Of a stretch of 64,000 bases of DNA, positions 25,931 to 34,936 are shown piece after piece. Position numbers and translations under genes: made by a program. The notes under the pieces are model-generated. The model searched no databases. It was not told the DNA's origin and saw only the letters and a program-made list of their open reading frames with translations. Position 1 is the first letter of the stretch, and every line of letters begins with the position of its first letter. The stretch lies in NCBI RefSeq assembly GCF_004337445.1, contig NZ_SJZB01000022.1:1-64000 (forward strand), in the 5' to 3' direction. The stretch is from Parasulfuritortus cantonensis. Its GTDB lineage: Bacteria > Pseudomonadota > Gammaproteobacteria > Burkholderiales > Thiobacillaceae.

Positions 25931-27268
25931 ATGGACACCCTCCCGCTCCTGCCCGATGTCGGCGGCGACTCGATCGTGGCCTACCATGGCCCGGCCCCGG
26001 TCAGCCAACGGCAATTCCTGGAGGACGTCTTCGCCCTCGCCGAACGGCTGCCCGACGGCGACCACCTGCTCAACCTGTGCAAGGATCGCTATTGGTTTTC
26101 CGCCGGCCTGTTCGCCGCCATGGTCCGCGGCAAGCGCAGCGTCCTGCCCAATTCCGTCGCGCCGGAAGTCCTGGCCGGCTTCCGGGAGCCGTTCAGCGGC
26201 CTCGCCTGCCTCGGGGACGACCCCGGCGGCCCTGATCGGTACCACTATGTTCGGGCGCCCGACTGCCGTACCGGAACACGGCCCGCGGTCCCCGCCACCA
26301 TGCCGCGGGTCCCGGCCGAGGAGCCGGTCCTGTACGTCCACACGTCCGGCTCCACGGGGAAGCCGCAACGACACCCGAAGACCCTCGGCCAAATGCGCCA
26401 GGGCGCCCTGGCCGGGGCGAAACGCCTGTGGGCCTTCGCCCAGGGGCCGTGCACGGTCCTCGGGACGGTCCCGTTCCAGCACATGTTCGGCCTGGAATCG
26501 ACCGTCTTCCTGCCGCTGCTCGGTGGCGGCAAGTTGAGCTCGCGCCTGCCTTTCTTTCCCGCCGACGTGGTGTCCGCCCTGGCCGAGTTGCCGGAACCCC
26601 GCCTGCTGGTCATCACGCCCTTCCATCTGCGGACCCTGCTGGACACGGCCATCGACTACCCGCCCGTGGCGGCCGTCCTGTCCGCCACGGCGCCGATGCC
26701 GGCGGGCCTCGCCGCGGCGGCGGAGGAACGCCTGGGGGCGCCCGTGGTCGAGATATACGGCTCGACCGAGACCGGCCAGATCGCCACGCGCCGGCCGGCC
26801 CGGCAACCCGAATGGGACCTGTATGACGACATCGACCTGACCCTGGACGGCGACTCCGCGACCGTCGGCGGCGGCCACCTGAGGACGCGGGAAACACTCC
26901 ACGACGTCATCGAGCCCTGCGGCGCTGCCCGATTCCGACTGCTCGGGCGCCGTTCGGACATGGTCAACGTCGCCGGGAAGCGCAGTTCGCTGGCCTACCT
27001 GAACCACGTCATCGCCACCATCCCGGGCGTGCGTGACGCGGTGTTCTGCGTGCCGGACGGGCACCCGGACCGGGACATTGCCCGCCTGGCCGCCTTCGTG
27101 GTGGCGCCCGGCTTGGCCCGGCGCGACCTCCAGTCCGCCTTGCAGCGGAAACTCGACCCGGTGTTTCTACCCCGGCCGGTCGTCTTCCTCGATGTCCTGC
27201 CCCGCGACGGCAACGGCAAGCTGCCGGCAGCGGCCCTGCAAGAACTGATCGCCGCCCACCTGCCATGA
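25931..27268 (+). CDS. AMP-dependent ligase loading the aryl polyene starter
   Basis: A 445-residue adenylate-forming enzyme. The phosphate-binding loop TSGSTGKPQ lies near residues 138-146, YGSTETGQIA near 276 and the C-terminal catalytic lysine in GNGKLP near 431. In aryl polyene clusters the corresponding enzyme (ApeH) activates the aryl acid, such as a 4-hydroxybenzoate, and loads it onto an acyl carrier protein. The start at 25931 follows the previous gene by 5 bp, and the stop overlaps the next start. The frame is open far upstream of 25931 but that part lies inside the previous gene. Confidence 0.82.
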   Translation: MDTLPLLPDVGGDSIVAYHGPAPVSQRQFLEDVFALAERLPDGDHLLNLCKDRYWFSAGLFAAMVRGKRSVLPNSVAPEVLAGFREPFSGLACLGDDPGGPDRYHYVRAPDCRTGTRPAVPATMPRVPAEEPVLYVHTSGSTGKPQRHPKTLGQMRQGALAGAKRLWAFAQGPCTVLGTVPFQHMFGLESTVFLPLLGGGKLSSRLPFFPADVVSALAELPEPRLLVITPFHLRTLLDTAIDYPPVAAVLSATAPMPAGLAAAAEERLGAPVVEIYGSTETGQIATRRPARQPEWDLYDDIDLTLDGDSATVGGGHLRTRETLHDVIEPCGAARFRLLGRRSDMVNVAGKRSSLAYLNHVIATIPGVRDAVFCVPDGHPDRDIARLAAFVVAPGLARRDLQSALQRKLDPVFLPRPVVFLDVLPRDGNGKLPAAALQELIAAHLP

Positions 27269-27576
27269 CCGAAACCGCCTTCGTCGTCCCCTTGCCGTTC
27301 GAGCCGGACCACCCCGCCTTCGCCGGCCATTTCCCGGGCCGGCCGATCATCCCCGGGGTGCAGCTGATCGACCGGGCCCAGCGGCTGATCGAGGAGCGCC
27401 ACGGCCTGGCGCTCGGCGGGCTGCAGGTGGCCAAGTTCCTCAGCCCGGCCACGCCGGGCGAGCCCTTGGAACTCGCCTACCGGATCGAGAACGGCGGCGT
27501 CAGCTTCGAAATCCACACCGGTGGCCGCCGCGTCGCCAGCGGCAAGTTCAGGGCAGCCGAGCCCGGCCACCCATGA
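27265..27576 (+). CDS. Hotdog-fold dehydratase, ApeI-like
   Basis: A 103-residue hotdog-fold protein with the FabA/FabZ-like segment HPAFAGHFPGRPIIPGVQ near residues 16-33. In aryl polyene synthesis such small hotdog proteins form 3-hydroxyacyl-ACP dehydratases, often as a pair with a larger partner (ApeI with ApeP). The partner candidate is at 32342. Start and stop overlap the flanking genes by four bases each, indicating translational coupling. Confidence 0.75.
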   Translation: MTETAFVVPLPFEPDHPAFAGHFPGRPIIPGVQLIDRAQRLIEERHGLALGGLQVAKFLSPATPGEPLELAYRIENGGVSFEIHTGGRRVASGKFRAAEPGHP

Positions 27577-28514
27577 CGACCGCCGCCCGCGACCCGGACA
27601 AGCAGACGCCGCCGGAGTGGCTGCGCCGCAAGGAACGTGGCAGCGCCTTCTGGATCCGGGTGATGCGCTGGCTGTCGCTGACGCTCGGGCGGCGGCTATC
27701 GCGCCTGGTGCTCTACGCTATCGCGTTCTATTTCACGCTCGCCGCGTCGGCGGCGCGCACGGCCTCGCGGGCTTACCTGACGCGCGTATTGCAGCGCCCG
27801 GTCCGCTGGCTGGACCTGTATCGCCACGTCCTCGCCTTCTCCAGTACCGTGCACGACCGCATCTACCTGCTCAACGACCGTTACGACCTGTTCGATATCC
27901 GGGTCGACGGCGCCGAGCCGCTCCGCGCGCTGCATTCGACCGGCCAGGGCTGCCTGCTGTTCGGCGCCCACCTCGGCAGCTTCGAGGTATTGCGCGGCAT
28001 CGCCCGCGGCAACGACGGCCTCAAGGTCAGTGCCGCCATGTACCCGGAGAATGCCCGGCTGCTCAACGACACCCTGGCCGCCATCAACCCGGGCGTCGTC
28101 CTGGACGTGATCCCCCTCGGCCGCCTGGAGGCCATGATGACGATCCACCAGCGGCTCCAGGACGGCGCCATGGTGGGCATCCTGGCCGACCGCGCCAGCG
28201 GGGCGGACCGGTACCGCCCGCTACCCTTCCTCGGGACAACGGCACTCTTCCCGACCGGACCGTTCCGGATGGCGGTCATGCTGCGCCAGCCGGTGTTCTT
28301 CATGGCCGGCCTGTACCGGGGCGGCAACCGTTATGACATCCACTTCGAACCGCTGGAGGATTTCGCCGAAGCGTCCGCAGCCGGTCGCGACGACAGGGTG
28401 CAGGCGCTGCTGGAAAAATACGTGGCCGCCCTGGAACGGCACTGCCGTGCGGCCCCCTACAACTGGTTCAACTTCTACGATTTCTGGAATCCCGTCGGCC
28501 GTGAAGATCATTGA
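27573..28514 (+). CDS. LpxL-type lipid acyltransferase of the aryl polyene cluster
   Basis: A 313-residue membrane-associated protein of the HtrB/LpxL lysophospholipid acyltransferase family. The catalytic HLGSFE box (H-x4-E) is at 133-138. A hydrophobic segment near residues 45-65 would anchor it to the inner membrane. In these clusters it is thought to transfer the polyene or an acyl chain onto a lipid acceptor. It is coupled to the genes on both sides. Confidence 0.82.
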   Translation: MTTAARDPDKQTPPEWLRRKERGSAFWIRVMRWLSLTLGRRLSRLVLYAIAFYFTLAASAARTASRAYLTRVLQRPVRWLDLYRHVLAFSSTVHDRIYLLNDRYDLFDIRVDGAEPLRALHSTGQGCLLFGAHLGSFEVLRGIARGNDGLKVSAAMYPENARLLNDTLAAINPGVVLDVIPLGRLEAMMTIHQRLQDGAMVGILADRASGADRYRPLPFLGTTALFPTGPFRMAVMLRQPVFFMAGLYRGGNRYDIHFEPLEDFAEASAAGRDDRVQALLEKYVAALERHCRAAPYNWFNFYDFWNPVGREDH

Positions 28515-29091
28515 CGCCACCCGTGTCTGCGCCTTTCTCGTCCTCGCCTTGGCGACAGCGGCCGCGCCCGCCGACGACTGGCAATTGTCGGCGCTCATGC
28601 GGTCGCTGGCCGAGAACCGGTCCGGCAAGGCCACGTTCGTGGAAAAGAAATACATGCAGATACTCGACCAGCCGATCATAGCCACCGGCGAGCTCTCCTT
28701 CGTGGCGCCCGACCGGCTCGAGAAACGCACCGTCACGCCGAAACCGGAGACCCTGATCCTGGACGGCGACGTGCTCACCATCGAGCGGCCCGGCAAGGCG
28801 ACGAGGACGGTCAGCCTGCAGGAACACCCCGAGGTGGCCGGCTTCATCGAGAGCATCCGCGGTACCCTGGCCGGCAATCTGTCGGCCCTGAAGACGTTCT
28901 ACGACGTCACCCTGACAGGCTCGGCCGACAACTGGCAGCTCACCCTGAAACCCAGGCAGAACCGCCTCCGCAGCGTCTTCGACCACATCGCCATAAGCGG
29001 CTCCCAGGCCGAAGTGCGGAGCGTCGAACTGGAGCAGCGGGACGGCGACCATTCCGAGATGGCCATCACCCGGAGCCGCATCGCCCGATGA
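28501..29091 (+). CDS. LolA-like carrier of the aryl polyene cluster
   Basis: A 196-residue protein with a signal peptide and a LolA-type fold. The segment TGELSFVAPDRLEKRTVTP near residues 62-80 is typical of the outer membrane lipoprotein carrier family. Homologues in aryl polyene clusters (ApeL-type) probably carry the lipid-linked pigment across the periplasm. The GTG at 28501 gives a proper signal peptide and overlaps the previous gene by 14 bp. An earlier in-frame start exists but lies inside that gene. Confidence 0.8.
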   Translation: MKIIDATRVCAFLVLALATAAAPADDWQLSALMRSLAENRSGKATFVEKKYMQILDQPIIATGELSFVAPDRLEKRTVTPKPETLILDGDVLTIERPGKATRTVSLQEHPEVAGFIESIRGTLAGNLSALKTFYDVTLTGSADNWQLTLKPRQNRLRSVFDHIAISGSQAEVRSVELEQRDGDHSEMAITRSRIAR

Positions 29092-31432
29092 CGTCCCGCG
29101 GACAGCGCCTCACCCTCGCCCTATGGCTGGCCGGCCTCCTGGCGTGCGTCGCGGTCATCGCCGCGACCCGGTTCGTCGCCGACCTTTCCGCTTTCATGCC
29201 CCAGGCGCCCGATGCCCGTCAGCAACTGCTCATGTCCCAGTTCCGCGAAGGCATCATCGGCCGCCTGATCATGCTCGGCGTCGAAGGCGGCGACGCCGCC
29301 GAGCGCGCCAAGCTGTCGCAAGACCTGGCCGCCCGTTTGCGCGCCACCGGCCTGTTCGCGGCCGTCCAGAACGGCGACGCGGCCACCGAGGCACGCGACC
29401 GGGCGTATTTCTTCGGCAACCGTTACCTGCTCGGCCCCGACATCACGACGGACCGCTTCACCGTGGCGGGGCTGCACGCCGCCATCGCCGACACCATCGA
29501 CGCCCTGGCGGGGGACGCCGGCCTGATCATCAAGCGCCTGTTCCCGCGCGACCCGACCGGCGAGACGCTGACCTTGGCGGAACAGTTCGAAGGCGGCGGC
29601 CAGCCGCGCAGCGACGACGGCGTCTGGACCTCCCGGGACGGCGAGCGCGCCGTACTGCTGGCCTATACCCGTGCGCCCGGCACCGACACGGACGCCCAGG
29701 CCCACGCCATCGAGACCATCCGGCAGGTTTTCGCCCAGTTGCCCGGGCCCGGTGCCGAGCGCCGGCTCCTGATGAGCGGTACCAGCGTGTTCTCGGTCAA
29801 ATCCCGGAGCACCATCCAATCCGAGGTGACGCGGCTGGCCGGCGCCAGTCTGCTGCTCGTCGTCTGCCTGCTTTTGCTGGTCTACCGGTCGCCGCGTCTC
29901 CTGGCGCTCGGCCTGGTCCCGGTGGCCTCCGGCACCCTGGCGGGGATCGCGGCGGTGAGCCTGGGCTTCGGCCAGGTCCACGGCCTGACCATGGGTTTCG
30001 GCACCACCCTGATCGGCGAGGCGGTGGACTACGCGATCTACTTCTTCCTGCAACGTTCCGGCAGTGACGCGCGGGAGAACTTCTGGCGCACCATCTGGCT
30101 CGGCGTGGCGACCTCCATCGCCGGTTTCGCCGCCCTGCTCTTCTCCGGCTTTCCCGGCCTGGCCCAGTTGGGCGTCTACACCATCAGCGGCCTCGTCGTC
30201 GCCGCCACCGTCACCCGCTACGTACTGCCGATCCTGACTCCCGCCCAGCTGACCCTCCGCGACCTGAACCGCCTGGGCCTGGCGCTCGACCGGGTCTTGC
30301 GGCGAGCGGACCGCCTGCGCTGGCTGCCACCCTTGCTCGCCGTCGCCGCCGTCGGGGCGGTCCAGATGCAAGGCGACAGTGCCTGGAACCGCAACCTCGC
30401 CGCGCTGAGCCCGATCGCCAAGGAAGACCAACGGATCGACGCCCAGTTGCGCGCCGACTTGGCCGCCCCGGATCTGCGCTACATGGTCGCCTTCACCGCG
30501 GCGAACGAGGAGCGGGCGCTCCAGGGGCGGAAAAGGCGGGGGCGGTGTTGCGCGGACTGCAGCAAGGCGGGCTGTTGCTCGGCTTCACCTCGCCGGCCAC
30601 GGTGCTGCCGAGCCGCGCCCTCCAGCAGGAGCGCCAGGCCGCCATGCCGGTCCCCGGGACCCTGGAGCACAACCTGCGCGCGGCGCTGGTCGGCCTGCCC
30701 GTCGGCGGCGACAAGCTGCAGGGCTTCGTTGCCGACGTGGAAGCGGCGCGGACACGCGCACCGCTGCGCCGCAGCGACCTCGACGGCACCTCGGCCAGCC
30801 TGCTCTACGACTCCCTCCTGGTCGACCGGGGCGGCGACTACCTGGTGCTGATGCCGCTGCGCCCGGCCAAGTCCGACGCCGGATTCGACGTGGACCGCAT
30901 CCAGGCGGCACTGCACACGGCCGGCTTGCCCGGTGTCGTGGTCATCGACGTGCTCGAGGAGTCGACCAGCCTGTTCGAAAACTACCGGAACGCCGTGTTG
31001 GCCATGGCCGAGGTCGGCGGTCTGGTGATCGTCGGGCTCCTGTTCGCCGCATTCGGCTCGATCCGGCGCGTGCTGCGCGTAGTCCTGCCACTGGTCTGTG
31101 CCGTGACCAGCGTGACCGCGCTGATACTGCAGAGCGGCACCCAGCTGACGATCATGCATCTGGTGGGCCTCCTGCTGATGGTGGCCATCGGCTCCAATTA
31201 CGCCTTGTTCTTCGAGCGCAGCAACTGGGCTCCGGACGCGGTCGAGCGCCGCCGGATGCAGGTTTCCCTGGTCGTCGCCAACCTCACCACGGTGGGCAGT
31301 TTCGGCGTCCTGGGACTCTCCGGCATCCCCGTCCTGTCCGCCATCGGCTCCACGGTCAGCGTCGGCGCGCTGCTGTCGCTGGTCTTTTCCGCCATGCTGT
31401 CGCGCCGGCCGGCCGAGGTCCGGACCGCATGA
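29088..31432 (+). CDS. MMPL-type aryl polyene exporter, frameshifted in this sequence
   Basis: An RND/MMPL-family inner-membrane exporter (ApeM-type) of about 781 residues once the frame is repaired. The first half (29088 to about 30527) has an N-terminal helix, a large periplasmic loop and a helix block from about residue 250. The second half continues in another frame with a matching loop and helix block. The break is at the G run at 30524-30527: adding one G restores a smooth reading through AEKAGAVLRG. The 2345-bp span is one base short of a multiple of three. A sequencing error is likelier than decay. The gene is coupled on both sides. Confidence 0.78.
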
Positions 31433-32304
31433 CGGAAGCCGGACGCCCCGTTCCATCCGCCGGGCGCTGGCGGCCGACGCCATTCCTGCTGGCCTCGGCC
31501 GCCATCCACGTCGGCGCCCTCGCCGGGGTCTTGGTCGAATCCGACAACTGGCCATACGCCCTCGCCGTGGTCCTGCTCGACCAGCTAGCCATCACCGCCG
31601 CCGGGCTCTGGCCGCGCAGTACCCTGCTGGGGGCGAACCTGGTGCGCCTGCACGCGGCTGCCCGACACCGCCGGGAAGTCGCCCTGACCTTCGACGACGG
31701 CCCCGACCCGGCGGTAACCCCCCGGGTACTCGACATCCTCCAGCGGTACGGCGCACGAGCCACCTTCTTCTGCATCGGCGAACGGGCCGCCGCCCACCCC
31801 GACATCTGCCGGGCCATCGTGGCGGCGGGCCACCGGATCGAGAACCACGGCCAGCGGCACCGCAATCACGCGGCCTTCTACGGCGTCGGCGGCTGGCGAC
31901 GGGAGGTGGCCGAGGGCCAGGACACCCTGGAGCGGCTCACCGGCCGGCGGCCGTGCTACTTCCGAGCCCTGGCCGGCTTGCGCAATCCTTTCCTCGATCC
32001 CGTGCTGACCCGGCTGGGCTTGCGTCTGGCGACCTGGACCCGGCGCGCGTTCGACACCCGTTGTGGCGATCCGGACGTCGTGTTGGCGCGCCTGACCCGC
32101 AAGCTCGCCGCCGGCGACATCCTGCTGCTGCACGACGGCCATTCGGCGCCGACGGGGAACGGCAATCCGGTGGTGCTCGAGGTGCTGCCCCGTCTGCTGG
32201 CCGAACTGGCCGCGCGCGGGTTGCACGCCGTGCACCTGGATCAGCCCTGCCTGGCCGCCCCGGCCGCCGAGCGCTCCGGCGTGACGCCCCATCAGCCCTC
32301 GTGA
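31429..32304 (+). CDS. Membrane-anchored polysaccharide deacetylase
   Basis: A 291-residue protein with two N-terminal hydrophobic segments and a carbohydrate esterase 4 domain. TFDDGPD at 87-93 holds the catalytic aspartates, and NHGQRHRNH near 139-147 the metal-binding histidine pair. The usual FRPPYG loop reads FRALAGLRNP, a possible change in substrate. Members remove acetyl groups from amino sugars. In this cluster it may modify a sugar attached to the polyene lipid, fitting the glycosyltransferase gene at 36909; that is inference. Confidence 0.78.
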   Translation: MTEAGRPVPSAGRWRPTPFLLASAAIHVGALAGVLVESDNWPYALAVVLLDQLAITAAGLWPRSTLLGANLVRLHAAARHRREVALTFDDGPDPAVTPRVLDILQRYGARATFFCIGERAAAHPDICRAIVAAGHRIENHGQRHRNHAAFYGVGGWRREVAEGQDTLERLTGRRPCYFRALAGLRNPFLDPVLTRLGLRLATWTRRAFDTRCGDPDVVLARLTRKLAAGDILLLHDGHSAPTGNGNPVVLEVLPRLLAELAARGLHAVHLDQPCLAAPAAERSGVTPHQPS

Positions 32305-32341
32305 CACCCCAGCCCGGGCAACCGACAAGAGACGGATCGCG

Positions 32342-32785
32342 ATGCAAATCGACAAGACCTGGATAGCCTCCCACATCCCCCACCAGGGCGACATGTGCCT
32401 GCTCGACGGCGTCGCGGCGTGGACCGAGACCACCATCGTGTGCCGGACGCGCAGCCACCTGGCCGCGGACAACCCGCTCCGGCATGCCGGCCGCCTGGGC
32501 ATCGCCAACGGCATCGAGTACGCCGCCCAAGCCATGGCGGTGCACGGGGCCCTGCTGGCCGGCGACGACCAGCGGCCCACGGTGGGCTTTCTCACCAGCG
32601 TGCGCGACGTGCGCTGGTTTCGGGCTCGCCTCGACGACCTGCCGGGCGAACTGACGGTCAGCGCCGAGCGCCTGTCCGGCGCGGGGACCAACATCCTCTA
32701 CCAGTTCACCCTGCAATACGGCGACAGCCTTTTGCTTTCCGGACGCGCGAGCGTCATGCTCGACGCCAGCGGAGCGCCCCATTGA
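32342..32785 (+). CDS. Hotdog-fold dehydratase, ApeP-like
   Basis: A 147-residue hotdog-fold protein. An N-terminal IPHQGDMCLLDGV segment (residues 12-24) and a GIEYAAQAMAVHG segment near 57-69 match the ApeP-type 3-hydroxyacyl-ACP dehydratase family of aryl polyene clusters. It probably pairs with the small hotdog protein at 27265 to dehydrate each elongated unit. It is followed 20 bp later by the ketoreductase gene. Confidence 0.8.
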   Translation: MQIDKTWIASHIPHQGDMCLLDGVAAWTETTIVCRTRSHLAADNPLRHAGRLGIANGIEYAAQAMAVHGALLAGDDQRPTVGFLTSVRDVRWFRARLDDLPGELTVSAERLSGAGTNILYQFTLQYGDSLLLSGRASVMLDASGAPH

Positions 32786-32804
32786 CCAGCCGGAACCGAA
32801 CATC

Positions 32805-33524
32805 ATGAAACGAGCCCTCGTCACAGGCGGAAGCGGCGCGATCGGCGCCGCCATCTGCAGGCAGCTTGCCGCCGACGGCATGCACGTGATCGTCCACGCC
32901 AACCGCAACCCGGAAAGCGCCCGGGCGCTCGCGGCCGCGTTGCAGGCCGAGGGCCGCTCGGCGGAGGTGGTGGGGTTCGACGTCGCCGATCCCGACGCCA
33001 CGGTGGCCGCGTTGGAACGGCTGCTCGAAGCCGGGCCGGTCCAGGTGCTGGTGAACAACGCCGGCATCCACTCCGACGCGGTCTTCCCGGGCATGAGCCG
33101 GGAACAATGGCACAAGGTGATCGATGTCTCGCTGCACGGCTTCTTCAACGTCACCCAGCCTCTCACCATGCCCATGATCCGCAGCCGGTGGGGGCGGATC
33201 ATCACCGTCTCGTCCATCGCCGGCATCGTCGGCAACCGCGGCCAGACCAACTACGCAGCGGCCAAGGGCGCCCTGCATGCGGCGAGCAAATCCCTGGCCC
33301 TGGAATTGGCCAGCCGCGCCATCACCGTCAATGTCGTGGCACCCGGGGTGATCGAATCGGCGATGAGCAAGCAGGCGTTCGGTCCGGAGGCCATCGCCCG
33401 GCTGGTCCCGATGAAACGTGCCGGCCGGCCGGAGGAGGTCGCCGCCCTGGTGGGGTTTCTGGCCTCGGAACCCGCCTCCTACATCACCGGCCAGGTGATC
33501 TCCGTGAACGGCGGCATGATCTGA
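32805..33524 (+). CDS. FabG-type 3-ketoacyl-ACP reductase (ApeQ-like)
   Basis: A 239-residue short-chain dehydrogenase that reduces the 3-keto group in each polyene elongation cycle with NADPH. The nucleotide-binding GGSGAIG is at 8-14, NNAG near 84-87 and the catalytic YAAAK at 150-154 with the serine in VSSIAG before it. It is the last gene of the rightward block and converges with the methyltransferase gene. Confidence 0.88.
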   Translation: MKRALVTGGSGAIGAAICRQLAADGMHVIVHANRNPESARALAAALQAEGRSAEVVGFDVADPDATVAALERLLEAGPVQVLVNNAGIHSDAVFPGMSREQWHKVIDVSLHGFFNVTQPLTMPMIRSRWGRIITVSSIAGIVGNRGQTNYAAAKGALHAASKSLALELASRAITVNVVAPGVIESAMSKQAFGPEAIARLVPMKRAGRPEEVAALVGFLASEPASYITGQVISVNGGMI

Positions 33525-33543
33525 GGAGCCGCACCGGCTGGGC

Positions 33544-34425
33544 TCAGTCCGGGGCGAACGGCAGTTCCAGGCCGCCGGCCCCGAGCCAGCGGGCAAACAG
33601 GCGGAAGTCGTTGCGCTGGGCCGGGCTCAAGCCGGCGTACTGGCTGCGCGCCGCCTCCCGGCTCGCCCTGTCCGGCTCGCGCCGGGGCCGGCTCCTGAAG
33701 ACGGCGATGAACGGCGCCAACGCCGTCTCGTGGCGTTCCAGGCCGGACTGGAGCAGGCGTACTGCCCGGGCCAGTTCCTCGACGCTGAAGGCCGCCCGCA
33801 TGGAATTGAAATAATCCCGGGTGAACGGCTCCGGCTGGATGTCGCGCCGGTCGTTGGCGAAGAAACGCTGGGTGGCGGCCCGCTTCAGGCGGCCGAAATC
33901 CGCCAGGTAGACCCCGCCCATCGGCTTCAGCGCCCGGCCGGCCGCGGCCATCGCCGCCGCCAGTGCCGCCTCGTCGGGCAGATGATGCAAGGTCATGGTC
34001 GACGTCACGCAGTCGAACGATGCGTCGGCAAGGCCGGCAAGCGTGGTCATGTCGCCGCTCAGCAGGTCGACGTTGCCGACCGCGCAGCGGCGGACCGTCT
34101 CCCGTGCCCGTTCCAGCATCTCGGCGGAGGCATCCAGGCCGACGAACCGCGCCTGCGGATTGAGCCGAGCCATCTGCACCAGCTGGTTGCCCGGCCCGCA
34201 CCCCAGATCGAGCACCCGGTCGCCCGGGCACACCAGGGCAGTGGTCTGCAGGGCGTGGTAGAGATGCAGGAAGGCCAGCACCCCATCCTCGCGCCCGGCC
34301 CGCTCGAAGGCCTCGTTCTGGGCCAGGTCGTCCATGACCGGTGCGGCCTCCGGCACCCTGGGCAACGGCGCCCGCGGCGACAGGCGCTCCAGGATCAGGT
34401 GAGTCGTCATGACCAGGCCGGACAT
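33544..34425 (-). CDS. SAM-dependent methyltransferase of the aryl polyene cluster
   Basis: A 293-residue class I methyltransferase. The SAM-binding motif VLDLGCGPGN lies near residues 70-79, followed by an acidic GLDAS loop and an STMTLHHLP segment near 143. Aryl polyenes are often methylated on the ring, so it may act on the head group; the acceptor is not visible. The start may be ATG 34425 or ATG 34410. It is transcribed against the flanking KS and FabG genes. Confidence 0.78.
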   Translation of the reverse strand: MSGLVMTTHLILERLSPRAPLPRVPEAAPVMDDLAQNEAFERAGREDGVLAFLHLYHALQTTALVCPGDRVLDLGCGPGNQLVQMARLNPQARFVGLDASAEMLERARETVRRCAVGNVDLLSGDMTTLAGLADASFDCVTSTMTLHHLPDEAALAAAMAAAGRALKPMGGVYLADFGRLKRAATQRFFANDRRDIQPEPFTRDYFNSMRAAFSVEELARAVRLLQSGLERHETALAPFIAVFRSRPRREPDRASREAARSQYAGLSPAQRNDFRLFARWLGAGGLELPFAPD

Positions 34426-34936
34426 GGCTCAGCGCAGGCCCAGGTCAGGCATCGGCGGCGGCCGTCCGGAATGTCGCCACGGTCTCGATCAGCCGGCCCA
34501 CGCTTTCGTGCGACGGCCTACCCCGCGGCACGCCGGTGTTCCGCTTCGCTTGGAAACCGGCGACGCCTGCGCGGAAACCGGGCGGCGCGGCCCCGATGTC
34601 GCCGGGCCGGGGCCCGGAGACCGGCCCCCGGGGGCGTCCGGATGCCGGCGAAGACAAGCCACGATGAGTTCCAGCGAGTCGTCCATTGCGATGCGAGATG
34701 TGATTCGGAGTTGCTCGACGATGCCGCCGGGCACATTCGCGGAAGCGCTCGATAGCGCCGGGATTCCGCGCAGGGCCATGTTATCCGGTTCGCCCGCACC
34801 GAGGTAGCCGGCGCCGGGGCCCCGGTGTCGGATTGGCGATTGCCGCACCAAACCGGGGTCACTAGAATGTCCGGCCTGGGGGAAATGCATCCCTCCAGGC
34901 CCTTCGATCCCCTGCCCCGAGCCGCTTTCCGCCACC
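34426..34936. other. Intergenic region without a recognised gene
   Basis: This 511-bp stretch separates the divergent methyltransferase and ketosynthase genes. Several reading frames exist on both strands but none has a family resemblance, a ribosome binding site and coding-like composition together. It should contain both promoters. It is also where a missing small gene, such as a second acyl carrier protein, could be suspected, but no phosphopantetheine motif was found. Confidence 0.5.

Noticed and set aside
30524-30535. Programmed -1 frameshifting in the MMPL exporter gene
   Set aside because: The slip would need re-pairing at GGG with no good heptamer or obvious stimulator; a missing G in the run is simpler, and two other genes show the same defect.
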